Of a stretch of DNA of 64,000 nucleotides, positions 11,702 through 23,596 are shown in pieces (position 1 is the stretch's first letter; every line of letters begins with the position of its first letter). The DNA is from Humulus lupulus (lineage: Eukaryota > Streptophyta > Magnoliopsida > Rosales > Cannabaceae). Position numbers and translations under genes: made by a program. Location: positions 189,322,214-189,386,213 of the forward strand of contig NC_084795.1 in assembly GCF_963169125.1 (NCBI RefSeq), read 5' to 3'. Below the pieces are notes generated by a model. That model was given only the letters and a program-made list of their open reading frames with translations. It was not told the DNA's origin and searched no databases.

Positions 11702-12388
11702 TGTTGTCCGTGTTTTCACCGAAGGACATGTGGCAATCCTAGTAGGGCATGTGGCGAGGACGCGTACTTCTTCAAGTGAGGCCACACCCCGAGGGTTAGT
11801 CCTTGGAGGATTGATATCTCGGCTAGAGGCCACGTCCCTCAGATAAATGTTGGGAACAGACGTCTCTCTGAGGCCATGCCCCAAGAACTGGATAGTGGTC
11901 CTCAGTTTCCTTACAAACAGTTGTCTTCCAGGCCAAGGACCTTGTCCTCGGGACCTAGAAGGCTAGCCAGGTGTCAACCAATGCAGGTTTGCAGCATCAG
12001 AGGATTACAACCTTTTTGGTGATCCATCCACAGTGTAGTCAATTGTACAACTTGACAATTCACACTCCCACTACGCCGCCTGGCAAGGAAAAACGTGCGC
12101 ATGCCCTGACAGTGCCAGGGGCATGTTCCCCATAAAGTAGGTAACTTTCTGCAGTGGGCTCTACATTTTACGCCTAGGTCATGGTCTCTAGTTATTGCAA
12201 CCCAATGCATTAAAGTGGTATTAATACCCCAATAACGGGGAGAATGTGTATTAATTAGCTAACATGTATTAATTATAGATGATTAGCAATTAATGACCCC
12301 AACCTCTATAAATAGGGCTGGGGATCTCATTGTAAAGGGTTTAGAATTTTTATAAAAAGAAAGTCTTGTACTCAGAGCAATATAAACG
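11702..12388 (+). repeat. E4 5' LTR, truncated at its 3' end
   Basis: Matches the 3' LTR from 17924 on, up to gtactcagagcaatataaac (12369-12388), then departs into gag-like sequence, so the last part of the LTR and the primer site are missing. It keeps about 210 bp (roughly 12152-12360) that the 3' LTR has lost, including the TATA box TATAAATAG at 12307-12315. Confidence 0.85.
12307..12315 (+). promoter_or_regulatory. TATA box of the E4 LTR
   Basis: TATAAATAG in the 5' LTR. The matching segment is deleted from the 3' LTR at about 18392, so only this copy retains a core promoter. Confidence 0.6.
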
Positions 12389-12429
12389 CTGAGTACACGG
12401 AGGACACGGAGGAAACACCGGAGGTGGTG

Positions 12430-14905
12430 GTACTCCATTAATAGGTGGCCACTTAGCAACAATAGATTGATTCCCAGGAAGGTAACATCGCCGCCCTATA
12501 GGAGATGGTGGTGGCCATGAAGGCCACTATTGTAGCTCAAGGGCTACGAGTGGACCCCAACGATAATATACTAGTTGGGCACCCAACTGGCGTGCCACCT
12601 GTGCATCATGTTGGAGTGCCACCATCAATGTAGCTGGTATGCCCCCCGAGCACCCGGTCGAAGAGCCGCGAGATCCACGAGCTGGAGTGTCCACCAAGCA
12701 TCTAGCTGGAGTTGTAACCCCAGTGCCACCACAGGATCGTGGCAAAGGAAAAGTTGACGATAATCTTGCTCCAAAGAAAAAGAGGGCTCATCAAGACCTT
12801 GAGGGCCACCAGATTCCTAAGTAGGTTGGTAATGGTAATGGACCAGGGGTCCGTGGATACCGCCAGGCTATCAGTGTCTGTGGAGCTCGGGGTTTTCCGC
12901 CCTGACGCGCCCATACGGATCAGGCGAGGCCTAGAGGTGGTGTCCCCTCTGGACCTCGCCAACCCAATAGGAACAATGGTCTGGGGGTCCACTCAAGGAA
13001 TATCTCGCAGAACCAAGAACATGGTATCAGTACCTCAGGAAATGATGAGAATATTGAGTCCAACAGAGAGACCGAGGTGGATTGTCCCGAGGATAATGGC
13101 GTGACCCGGGGTCAAGCTGGCCTACGGGACAACCTTAATTCCTAAATATGTAATAAGGCCAATGGTTGTGAACCCACCAGGAAAGGTCTATCAGACCTAC
13201 GGGACAACCTCAATGCCCGAATAAGAGATAACACAGCGCAGAACGTCAACCGAGATCACGATCTGCTCTGTGCGGAGTTAGAGAGTCTGAAGAAGATCAT
13301 GCTAAGAATGGCTAGGTGACAAGGCCATGAATCAGACTTAGAAGATGAATAAGTGGAGCCATGTGCTCCCCACATTGTGGAAGCCCCCTTTCCACAGGGC
13401 TTCAAGATGTCGGCCATCCCGCCCTATGATGGCGGCTGGGATCCCACCGACCACCTTTCTAAGTTCAACAAGTTGAAGTCGGTGCACCGCATCTCTGATG
13501 ACGCTAAGTGTCACGTGTTCCTGATCACTCTAATAGGACCAACAGATGAGTGGTTCAAGAAGCACTGACCATGATCCATTCATTCGTGGCATCAGCTGTC
13601 ATCTGCTTTCCGAATGAAATTCATAGGGGCTCGGAAGGTGAGCTTTGAGGTAGATGATTTTGGCAACATTAAACAAGGGCCCTTCAAGACCTCTAAGGCA
13701 TACATCAAACGCTTCAAGAAGGAGGTGGTGAGAACCAAGAGGGTTGATGATCAGCAGCAATTGATGGCCTTGCAGATTGGAATTTGCGCACGGTCCCTGC
13801 TTTGGGATGACCTTTAGCGGAGGGGATGCCGACTGCTCAAACGACTTCATTCATTGAGCACAAGAGTATATCAGCTGGGAGGATGCCCAGATTAGAGCAT
13901 TCAGAGGACCCGTTACCTTCCCCACTTTGATCGCATTTGTCCCCATGGCTTCGGGAATCTAGTATTCCCCTTATGGTCCCATCCAACCAGGCTTGGGAGG
14001 AGTCTAGCCTAACCTGAGCGGCCCGCCTGTAAGTTTTAGTGCCATGCTAACTCCTAGTTTCATCATGACCCTGACAGGATATGGAGCAACGCCCACTGGA
14101 TACAGTGCTTATCAGCTTTCATTCAGTGCTGAAGTTACTGCTCCATCCCAGTTTGTTGCACCCAGTCGAACCCCTAGTGGCAGTAGACGCAGGGGCATAG
14201 GCAAGGGTTGGAAGCCCAAGGAAAATGGAAACGCACCGCCCGAGCAGGGAGCTAGCTCTGGTGAGAAACATGTATCGTAGTACTTTGAGTATACTGACTT
14301 GGTGGCTTCCCAAAAGAACATCTTCATTGCCACAGAAAAACATGTTTACTATCGAAAGCGACAACCCATTCGAAAGGATAGGGAAAGGCGAGATCCAGGC
14401 ACGTTTTTTTGTTTTCACAACAACATAGAGCACCACACCATTGAGTGTCACCAGCTCAAGGATGAGATCGAAACCCTCATCAAGTTGGGACATCTCTACC
14501 AATATGCTAAGGGTGGAGCACGCGAGGCCCAACTCCCCATGATTGGAGTGCCCGTGTCGCCAGTAGGCCCATAGGTCCCAACAGTTGCTCCTGTGGCCCC
14601 ACAACATCCAGTGATCCGAGGACCTCCTAGGGGGAACCTCTCAAGGCTCACAGAACAGGTATTCACGAGCGTTGAATCATTACGACAAGGTGGCTTTGGC
14701 TCAGTTGCCTGTCCAAATGCCTCGGATGATTGACCAAGTCATAACGTTCTCCAAAGAAAATGCTTGGAGAGTACACTTCCCGCACCATGACCCGTTGGTA
14801 ATTGAGAGCCAAGTCTCCAACAAAATGGTGGCGCGGATTCTTGTGGATAATGAGTTCGGTGAACATCCTGTCTAGATTCGCCTTTGAGAAAATAGGGCTG
14901 ACCAC
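12430..14905 (+). pseudogene. E4 Tat-type gag and start of protease, decayed
   Basis: The best-kept capsid part is 13353-13830: FPQGFKMSAIPPYDGGWDP, DHLSKFNKLK, GPTDEWFKKH, a stop, then MKFIGARKVSFEV and SKAYIKRFKKEVV. These correspond to E6 Gag residues around GDGDPSDHLGMFN and LSRFANVAARARD. The zinc-knuckle remnant CFHNNIEHHTIEC, followed by HQLKDEIETLIKLG (about 14409-14490), matches CRFHNDVGHNTDDC of E6 with one residue lost. A protease start is at 14745-14870 (VHFPHHDPLVIESQ, ARILVDNEF), where E6 has RRVLVDNGS. Stops and frameshifts throughout; the N-terminal third is hard to read. Confidence 0.8.
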
Positions 14906-15040
14906 AACATATTTCTCCTCATGCGCCTAAACCCATTACCGATTCTCGGGAGAAGCCCTCATCCTGATAAGGCAAGGAGAATCCCGTAGAAGCCCTCATC
15001 CCCTCTGAGTCAGCCGAGGCACCCTTGCTTGAGAGGATTT

Positions 15041-15052
15041 GGGGGGGGGGGG
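15041..15052 (+). repeat. G12 homopolymer in E4
   Basis: Twelve consecutive G, close to the end of the recognisable protease segment and near the 3' end of the antisense ORF region. Such runs are prone to length error in assemblies. Confidence 0.9.
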
Positions 15053-15349
15053 ATCTCCTTGCACTTCTCAGAAAATCCATCATCTTGGGGGGTAGGAGGC
15101 CTCAAGGTCAATAACCTCATTGGTAGTTGTGGGCTCGGGGCAAGAGCTGGTGGAGCAGCAGTAAAGGTTGCTTGGATAGTTGAGGTAGGTGTGGGCATTG
15201 TGGTTGGAGCTACCAGGGTGTCAATCTTGGAAAGCCTCGACACCCTCTAACATTTCGACCGCACCAAATCAGAATGGCCCATACTTTTTGCACAAAGAAA
15301 ACACCCTGATTAGTTTCAATAAAAGAAAGGAAAATCACAATAGAATAAA

Positions 15350-16930
15350 ATGTGAGATCAAATATAAAACTCCTTGGGAGCCCCACCACAATCAGGCTCC
15401 TCAGAATCGAGGGAAAAATGAGCGAATTCGCGTACAAGTCGACCCATCTCCTGTGTTAGGTTGGTCTCGTGCTGACAAAACCAGGAGGCGTACATGGTTG
15501 TCATCTTGTTAAGAGGCACGAAGCCTTGAGGGTGCCTCTTCCTCATTGGGTTGCGGAGAAACACGTCGATGAGGTCCTAGTTGTCTTGGTACTCCTCCTC
15601 AGACCACCGACACCCTGAGACTTGGCCACATTCGAGAAGGGAGGGGGAAAAGGATGAATGGTCGGGACTAGTTCCCTCCCTTACATGCCTAGCATAGTAA
15701 AGTGTGATCAAATATTTACCTCGAGGCATGGAAGATGACTCAATGCCTGCCTCAAGCTCCTCATCTTCCTTCGCCTATGCGGCCGCCTGCTCTCCTTGTC
15801 CTCCTTGCAAAGGCGTTGTACATATTAATGTTGTTCCTTGGATGCCATGTACTCTGTGTGTAACCTTGCCACATTCAGAGAATGCTTCGAATCCTGAAAT
15901 TTGGTTAAAACCACTGGATTTATGCTCTGCCTTGCCTACAGCAGACCATATTGTCTGAGATGGGCATCGGTGATGAGGAAGTCAAGCTCTAGCTCCTCGT
16001 TGCGAATGGACTCCATCGCCCAAAGTCTTTCGTTGAAAGAGTCAATGAAGGGAGTGCGGCAAAACGGACCTGATTAAGATGACACGGACGAGGATGAGTC
16101 GCGAACTAAATACTACCGTACTAACTTGTGCAAGGACAAAAGTACTTACAAATTGTAGCAAAGTCCAAGAGTAGTGTGGGGTTGGTCCTCGTCGAGAAGT
16201 CGTCTACCCAAAAGAACTGGTCCTTGTAGGCCCGGGCGTGATTCTCGTTGCCGCATGGGGCTTTGTAGCCTCTCCCTGGGACTATATGCTTCATCAAGGT
16301 ATAATATCCCACTTTTCCCCCTTATTTACTCTTGTAAGAAACTGTAGATGTATAGTATTTCGGCTGGGGATGGAGTAGGCCAGTTCTGCATTCTGTACAA
16401 AACGTACAGCCCTGCCAGTACCCGATATCCGTTTGGGGAAAGTTGGAAAGGAGCTATGTCGAGGAACTTAAGAAAGTCAACATAGTACTGGTGCAGCGAT
16501 AAGCGGCACCCACTTGGAGATGAGAGGCGCTCCAGGGCCTGAGCCCATGAATGCTCTCGTGTGCCCTCTTATCCTCCTGAGCGTGGTGCACCAATACTTC
16601 GCCATCGTCTACCCCATAGGTTTCGAGGATCCTCTGCAAGGCACCTTTGTGTCGTAGCTTGCTTGGGAGGTCTATTACTTTGAACCTTATGGTAGGGTAA
16701 GGGGAGTCTGAAGGCATCGGACACGCATTGGTCTCTTCCTTCGAGAGACCAGCTCTGCAAGGTCTCATCACCACTAGTTCCAAGCTCTCCGTTCTGTGAG
16801 AGCTTGGTTGCTACCCGCCACTTGTTTCCCCTTCTAGGGGCGTTGTCCCACTTCTCGGGCCATTTGAAGGATCTCATTGTCGAAGGCGTAGAAACCTTAT
16901 TGATGGAGCTGATGAAGCTCCTCAGATATC
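15350..16930 (-). pseudogene. Antisense ORF (aORF) of E4, resembling the 'putative gypsy-type transposon' family
   Basis: On the minus strand a gene-like region opens downstream of gag, opposite to it. A segment near 16490-16330 reads YYVDFLKFLDIAPFQLSPNG, RVLAGLYVLYRMQNW and PTPSPAEILYIYSFLQE. After a stop and frame change, 16312-16121 reads MGYYTLMKHIVPGRGYKAP and YKDQFFWVDDFSTRTNP. A further part at 15564-15358 (MFLRNPMRKRHPQGF, YASWFCQHETNLTQEMGRL) looks like the C-terminal portion. The pattern (hydrophobic helices, PNG, W, then K-D-FFWV) is that of plant proteins annotated as putative gypsy-type transposon (PF04195-like). Antisense extra ORFs are known in Tat/Retand elements. RNA with splice signals is plausible: CGAGTAAGTG is near 17330 in the 5' part. 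Decayed here. Confidence 0.6.
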
Positions 16931-17908
16931 TGAAACAAACACCAAGTAGTTAGCACCTTGGCCTGAAGAAAGCTAGTCCAAAACAAGAACCCCTAAGACT
17001 ACTGCTTGGGGAAAAGGGAAGGAAAAGAAAAAATAATGACATTGTGGTGTCCTCGGAGCTAGATACCTAGCGCCAGAGACACCACCAGAATATATGAACA
17101 CCATCAGAGATAATGAGCATCGCCAGAATCTGGAAATTTTCCAGTTTTCGATCGAAGGTCCAGAATAACGAAAATTTCCCCAGAACGTCTAAATAGGCCA
17201 TTTAGACCATTTTTGACGACAAATAAGGTCAAAGAAACCTCTAAATATCTCAAAAGCAACTCCTGGACATGCATCCTAGGTCATCAAACATACGTAAAAA
17301 TAGAGTCACAGTTCAGAGGCACTTACTCGAAATGAAGTGTTGGATGGTGTTGAATCGTGTGTGAACCCTAAAAAATTGCTTGTCGTTTGCCAAGAAGTAA
17401 GAGGCTTAACGCCAATCGTCCAAAGTGACAGAAGAGTTAGAAATGATGAAAGGACGGAGAATGGTTTGGGAGGCTGAGAGAGACTAAAGAGTTGAAAGCA
17501 CAGGAAATTTAAAATGGACTAAAGTAACATTGGAGAGTTGTTCTTGACCTTTTATATGTTCAGTGCTTGGGGGTGATGTAAGTTCACCCCGACCGTCAGA
17601 TTACCTAAGACATAGGTACTTGAGAGTGATCAAAGCGTCAAAGATCAGAAAGGTGTGGATCGTGATCATTGGCATTGGAAAAGGGAAATCTCGAGTATAG
17701 GCTGAAAGTACACCTATGGTACGGAAATGATGTTTTGGGTTGCGGACCCGACCCTTCATTAATTGCATAGATTGATGGGGTCAGCAATGGGGGCTCAACT
17801 CGTGGCAGGAAATCTCGTAGTGGCGTCAGCAGAAGTCCAAATGTTTCCATCTAAGGACTATTCAATTTTTCGCAAGTTTTAAGTCTCCATTGTCTAAGGA
17901 CGAGTTGA
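16931..17908. other. Non-coding internal part of E4
   Basis: No Tat coding signal on the plus strand. On the minus strand a pyrimidine-rich stretch (17440-17520) and possible splice sites suggest the leader and first intron of the antisense ORF. The short open frame at 17850-17638 shows no family resemblance. Confidence 0.5.
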
Positions 17909-17923
17909 GACTTGAGGGGAAAA
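17909..17923 (+). other. Polypurine tract of E4
   Basis: gacttgaggggaaaa lies directly before the 3' LTR start TGTTGTC. Confidence 0.85.
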
Positions 17924-18588
17924 TGTTGTCTGTGTTTTCACCAAGGGACACGTGGCAATTCGAGTAGGGTATGTCGCAAGGGCGCGTACTTCTTCAAGTG
18001 AGGCCACGCCCCGAGGGTCAGTCCTCAGAGGATGGATATCTCGACTAGAGGCCACAACCCTCCAATAAAGGTAGGTCACAGATGTCTCTCCGAGGCCATG
18101 CCCCGAGAACTGGATAATGGTCCTCGGTTTCCTTAAAAACAGTTGTCTTCCAGGCCAAGGACCTTGTCCTCGGAACCTAGAAGGCTAGCCAGGTGTCAAC
18201 CAATGCAGGTTTGCAGCATTCGAGGATCGCATGACAACCTTTTTGGTGATCTGTCCATAGTGTTGTCAATTGTACGACTCGACAATTCGCACTTCCACTA
18301 CGCCGCCAGCAAGGAAATACGTTTGGGATGCCCTGACAGTACCAGGGGCATGTTCCCCATAAAGTAGGTAACTTTCTGTAGAAAGATAGTCTTGTACTCA
18401 GAGCAATATAAACGTTGTCTAAGAAACTCCATTAGAGATTTCCCTAGAGAGCTTCCAATCCCTTTAATACCAAAGATTCGTGGACTATGGCTCTTTTATA
18501 GGCTGAACCACGTAAAAACTATTGTGTTCTTGTGGTTTATTTCTTTAAACTCTCATCTTTAAGTTGATAGCATTAATGGAAGTCAACA
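17924..18588 (+). repeat. E4 3' LTR (665 bp) with internal deletion
   Basis: Aligned to the 5' LTR from TGTTGTCTGTG; it lacks about 210 bp containing the TATA box. The preserved tail (gattcgtggactatgg ... gaaccacgtaaaaac ... gtcaaca) is like that of E6 and the solo LTR at 7768-8538. Confidence 0.9.
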
Positions 18589-18689
18589 GGTATAATTTAT
18601 GTTTGGGTCTCTTGATTTAGACCTAGGGGCTGGGGTTTGGGATCCTGATTTCATAACTTTACAACAATATAAAGGTTTTATGACTTTAT

Positions 18690-18915
18690 TTGGGAGGCAT
18701 TAAAAGTCTACAATGTTTTTCGCTGGGGGAGACATCGTAGGTGGAGTCATTGTAAGTGCACATCCCTCGTCTCCCACTGGGAGACGTGAGAGACATCCCA
18801 CGTCTCCCAATAGGAGGCGTTGAAAGGTGTCCAAAAATGTGGACTTTCAATGTCTCCCACTGGGAGATGTGAGAGACATCCCACGTCTCCTAGTGGGAGA
18901 CATTGAAAAGTGTCC
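18690..18915. repeat. Subterminal hairpin repeats of CACTA-1
   Basis: Three imperfect palindromes: CGTCTCCCACTGGGAGACG (18768-18786), a near copy at about 18850-18868, and cacgtctcctagtgggagac near 18882-18901, separated by gtgagagacatccca. At 36385-36530 related motifs (atctcccaaca, gacattaaaa, gttgggagtcattgaaa) form the other end. Subterminal repeats of this type bind the transposase in studied CACTA elements; here that is inference. Confidence 0.8.
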
Positions 18916-19169
18916 TATTTTAAAAATAATTAATTAATATTAATTTAATTTGATTTAATAATTAATTAAAATAAAATTGATTTAATAATTATTTAAAATG
19001 AATTTGATTTAATGATTAATAAAATTGAAATTGATATAATTAATGAATTTAAATTAATAAAATGAAATTACAAATCTTCATTAATGAAAATTTAGATTGT
19101 TTTACAAGATAAGGAATATTTGTTAGACATATGCAAAATTAACAAATAATGCACTATATATGAAAAAAG
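18916..19169. other. AT-rich CACTA-1 interior
   Basis: Repetitive aattaattaaaat-like sequence between the subterminal repeats and the first solo LTR. No coding signal. Confidence 0.6.
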
Positions 19170-20896
19170 TGTTTGGGTTTTATGCCCTAATTAAAACTCA
19201 ATTTCTTTATAATCTAATTTTATTATCAATAAAAGAATAAAAATCAATTTTTGACTTGGTCAATCACTTTGCTCACATGTTTTATTTTCATGATTATTTG
19301 TTTAATATAAACTTCTATTAAATCCCGAGCATATAGCTAATCATATTTATAGTGACATAATCATAGTGGAATATAAATATGATTATATGTTCAAACATAA
19401 GTTAGTCCTAAGATTAGTTAGTTCACAAGATTTACAATGACTTGCCAGTCTACGATATGATCTACTTACACATTGTATTGTTATGTTCTTTCCAGAATAT
19501 TAGCAAAGTAGATAAGATCGGATGTATTTGTTACATCGGACTGGACCGATATTGATTGTAGATATGATAAGTTAACATATTGTTATTATCTATTCTAGTC
19601 GTATCATATAGTTGAACATAGCTTAATTCAATCTTAATTCTGAGTGGTTAGTATTCTAAATGATTGTATTATTTGAGCTCTTTGACTTGTTCGTTACCAG
19701 CTTACCCTACGGACTAGCCCATACTTACATCTTGGGAACTCGGTAGTATAATTGAGTGGGAGTGTTAATCATAGATATGAACATCTATAGCTTCTGATGA
19801 AGAAGTAAAACGATGGTTTCCTTTTAGTTTGGGTCAAGGTGCTAAATGATAGAGATCTCATTTCAGTAATTAATAATAGTTTACTAAAATATCATTTACA
19901 AGGAACTAAGTGTTTTAAGGATAAAATACAATGAGGGGTAAAACAATATTTTAGTCCTATCTCATTGTAGACCGTCTATAGAGGATTGAGTGACAATTAT
20001 GGTTGTAAAAATGGATAACTAATAACGTATCTATATTTCTTATAGAGCATTCTATGAATTCAAGAGTGCAATTCTAAGTCTTTAGTGGAGTCATGAGGAA
20101 TTAAGAAGTTAGTAAATTTATTTGTTAAATTTATGATAACTTATTGGAGCTTGATTTCATAGACAAATTGGTGTCTAAATTAATAAATAAGTTTAAATAA
20201 ATGTTCAAATTATAAATAATTAATTTGATAAATGATTTAAATAATTATTTAATTAATTAAATCAATAGAATATAATATAGACCTTGATTTTAAGTCCAAT
20301 GGACTTATAATTAAATGGAAAATTTAACAGGCCTAAAGCCCATGATCTGTTCGACATAATGGCTGATATTATATATTATTTTACTGATTTTTTAATTAAA
20401 ATAAATGACCTAATTTAGTATATAAAAGGAATGCTAAGTAAGAGTTGAAATAAGACGATCTAACAGATGATCTAAGTGGTGAATCTGAGAAGATTAGAAG
20501 ATCTATTTTTGATGCTCTAGGTTTTATATTCTCTCTACAACATAAGTCATTTTCTAAGTCTCAATATTCTCTTATATTCTTCTTCTCTTTGTATCTATCT
20601 CATGTGTTGATAATTTTCCACTGTAGTCTAGGTGATTCTAAGTATACTTTGGAAGGTTGTGAAGAAATTTGAAGATCGGTTCAGTTTCTTGGTGATACAC
20701 TTCGACAGAAAGGATTCAAGGGTTAGAGAAACTAAAGGAAGGACGAATACATTTCGCTGCGTATAATGTAAGTGTTCTTATCATTATCTCAATTTAAATT
20801 CAATTGTAGAAACATGTTCTAGGTTGTCTTATATTAATTTGCTTAATATATGATTTACATGAAAGTAAACAAGATCATGTATAAGTTTTCCCAACA
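19170..20896 (+). mobile_element. Solo LTR copy 1 (1727 bp)
   Basis: Starts TGTTTGGGTTTTATGCCC and ends TTTTCCCAACA. It is clearly homologous to copy 2 (21429-23219) along its length, for example ttgacttggtcaatcacttt and cttccagaa(t/c)attagcaaag. Flanks are aaaag (19165-19169) and gaaag (20897-20901), four of five identical. A TATA box lies at 20421-20428 (TATAAAAG). It lacks about 160 bp present in copy 2 at 22346-22505. Both copies have the same orientation. The family could be Ty1/copia or gypsy; no internal region is left to decide. Confidence 0.85.
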
Positions 20897-20899
20897 GAA

Positions 20900-21420
20900 A
20901 GCGGTAAAAAGTAATAAAACCTAACAATGTGATCGGTAACTTTGGATTATCGGTAACACATCTGTCGCCCATTCTTGTCGCAACTCATCAATTTCTGCCT
21001 CTGTATATGGTGTACTTGTTAGCTGCTAAAAATATAAAGTAAAATATATTAATTAATTAATTGAATATATTTATATATTTTTTATTTAATAATATTGTTC
21101 TCAATTAATGTCCTAGACTCCCATGTTCAATCAAATCCTTCAACATCCTCATTATGTAGTATCCACATGCCACATTGTCTGATTGGTGTGGACACTAATT
21201 ATTTAAAAGTATGAGTAATTCATTATAAAATTGATACTTAGTAAAAAAATGCATACATATTATTATACTTAATACTCATAAAAGCTCAATAATTTAAGTT
21301 TCAATTACTTACATGAGGTTGCTTAATGCGTAGATTATCAAGGATCTCAACATTAGAAAGATTCATAGAGTTGGATGTCTATATAAAGCTAATTGTTTGT
21401 AATCCTAGATAAAATCGGGT
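20900..21420 (-). pseudogene. Ulp1-like (C48) protease fragment of CACTA-1
   Basis: On the minus strand exon-like pieces read IKQPH followed by a splice donor (about 21360-21313), SDNVACGYYIMRMLKDLIEH near 21192-21120, and TPYTEAEIDELRQEWATD near 21015-20955, separated by AT-rich intron-like stretches. The block around ACGYY contains the cysteine characteristic of Ulp1/SUMO-protease-type C48 domains, which are common passengers of plant CACTA and Mutator elements. The upstream part of the gene continues beyond solo LTR copy 2 (23225-23400) and is decayed: the LTR sits in the exon near GNATRFYLG. His and Asp partners of the catalytic triad are not visible in what remains. Confidence 0.65.
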
Positions 21421-21428
21421 AGCATTTC

Positions 21429-23219
21429 TGTTGGGGTTTATGCCCTAATTAAAACCCAATTTCTTTGTAATCTCATTTATTATCAATAAAAGAATAGAAA
21501 TCATTTTTTGTCTTGGTCAATCACTTTGCTCACATGTTTTATTTTCATGATTATTTGTTTAACATAAACTTATATTAAATTCCTAGCATATAGCTAATCA
21601 TATTTATATTCACGTAATCACAATAGAATATAAATATGATTATATGTTCAAAAATAAGCTAGTCTTAAGATTTGTCAGTGCATAGGATTTACACTGACTT
21701 GTCAATCTACGATATGATCTACTTACACATCACAGTGTTATGTTCTTTCCAGAACATTAGCAAAGTAGATAAGATCAGATGTATTTGTTACATCAGACTG
21801 GACCGATATTGATAGTAGATAGGATAAGTAAACATACTATTATAATCTATACTAGTCATATCATATAGTTGACCATAGGTCAATTCAATCTTAATTCTGA
21901 GTGGTTAGTATTCTAACTGAATGTATTATTTGAGTTCTTTGACTTGTTCGTTACCAGCTTAACCTATGGACTAGCCCACACTTACATCTTGGGAACTCAG
22001 TAGTATAATTGAGTGGGAGTGTTAATCATAGATATGAACATCTATAGCTTCCGATGAAGAAGTGAAACGATGGTTTTCTTTTACAAACAACTAAGTGTTT
22101 TAAGGATAAAATACAATGAGGGGTAAAACGGTATTTTAGTCCTATCTCATTGTAGACCGTCTATAGAGGATTGAGTGACAATTATGGTTGTAACAATGGA
22201 TAATTAATAATGTATCTATATTGCTTATAGAGTTTTCTATGAATTCAAGAGTGCAATTCTGAGTCTTTAGTGGAGTCACGAGGAATTAATAAGTTAGTAA
22301 ATTTATTTATTAAATTTATGATAACTTATTGGAGCTTGAGTTCATAGGCCCATGTTCCCCACTATTCCTTGGATAAAATCATCTAGATATTCTCAATTAA
22401 TTAATTTAATTATCAATTAGAATTATCAAAGTTGACCAGGCCAATTTTTGATAGTTTCACAGAGTTATGTAATTTAGAGAAGAAAAGAGAAATTCAGGCA
22501 GATTTATTAATTAAGATAAATTGGTATCTAAATTAATAAATAATTTAAATCAAGGTTCAAATTATAAATAATTAATTTGATAAAGGATTTGAATAATTAT
22601 TTAATTAATTAATCAATATAAAATAATACATGCCTTTATTTTAAGTCCAACGAGCTTATAATTAAATGGGCAATTTCACGGGCCTAAAGCCCATGATAAT
22701 TTTGACATAGGGCTAATATTATATATTATTTTATTGTTTTTTTAATTTAATAAATGACCTATTTTAGTTTATAAAAGGAATTCTAAGTGAGAGTTGAAAA
22801 CAGATGACAGACACTGATTTCTGAGAAGATCAGAAGATCTAGTAGGTTTTAGATTCTCTCTACAAACATAAGTCCTTTTCTAAGCCTCGATATTCTTTTC
22901 TCTTCTTCTTTATGTATCTATCTCATATGTTGAGAATTTCCCACTCTAGTTTTGGTGATTCTAAGGATACTTTGGAAGGATGTGAAGAAAATTAAAGAAC
23001 GGTTCAGTTTCTTGGTAATACTCTGAGACAGAAAGGATACAAGGGTTAGAGAAACTGAAGGAATAACTCAATCATTCTGATGTGTATAATGTATGTGTTC
23101 TTATAATTATCTCTCTATGAATTTAATTTTAGAATAAGGTTCTAGGTTGTCTCACATTAATTTGTTTAATATAAGATTTGCATGAAAATAAACAAGATCA
23201 TGTATAAGTTTTCCCAACA
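21429..23219 (+). mobile_element. Solo LTR copy 2 (1791 bp), TSD ATTTC
   Basis: TGTTGGGGTTTATGCCC at the start and TTTTCCCAACA at the end, with ATTTC at 21424-21428 and 23220-23224. TATA box TATAAAAG at 22770-22777. The insertion interrupts the Ulp1-like gene of CACTA-1, whose reading frame can be followed on both sides. Confidence 0.93.
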
Positions 23220-23224
23220 ATTTC

Positions 23225-23570
23225 CCCTATAACTGTGACCTAACCATCTGCATGTGAATAGAATAATAAAAAATTCAAAGAACATACAATAAGTATCTTC
23301 CTTATAGCTCCGCAGCACACAGCCAAATTTCTCAGAACCTACTTCACTAAAACACATAAAGTTATCAACCTTCTGTTATCACCGCAACACAAAATTTTAA
23401 TTTCAGAACTCACTTCACTATGGATGAATATTTAAGATATTCGAACTCCTATAACATTTGTTTAATCATTTTAAAAGTAGAAGTAGGAGAATAAATATGT
23501 ACCTCTTGTAATTAATAATCCAAGCTAGTAAAATTACTTCACTTAACAATCCACTTTGCTATTAAATCAA
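23225..23570 (-). other. CACTA-1 gene body remnant between solo LTR copy 2 and E2
   Basis: Minus-strand continuation of the Ulp1-like gene (…VRSQL/GHSYRGN near the LTR junction), with intron-like AT-rich DNA. No clear domain in this part. Confidence 0.4.
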
Positions 23571-23596
23571 TGTAACGACCCAAAATTGCTAATAAG

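Larger units (their letters stand above)
11702..18588 (+). mobile_element. E4: Tat-lineage element with gag and antisense ORF, no pol seen; TSD GGTAT
   Basis: LTRs start TGTTGTC(C/T)GTG at 11702 and 17924; the 3' LTR ends GTCAACA at 18588. GGTAT flanks both sides (11697-11701, 18589-18593). Inside are a decayed Tat-type gag with the start of a protease (12430-14905) and an antisense ORF region (15350-16930). I find no reverse transcriptase YVDD-type block, RNase H or integrase, so the element is non-autonomous. The primer site and the 3' end of the 5' LTR have been deleted. Confidence 0.9.
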
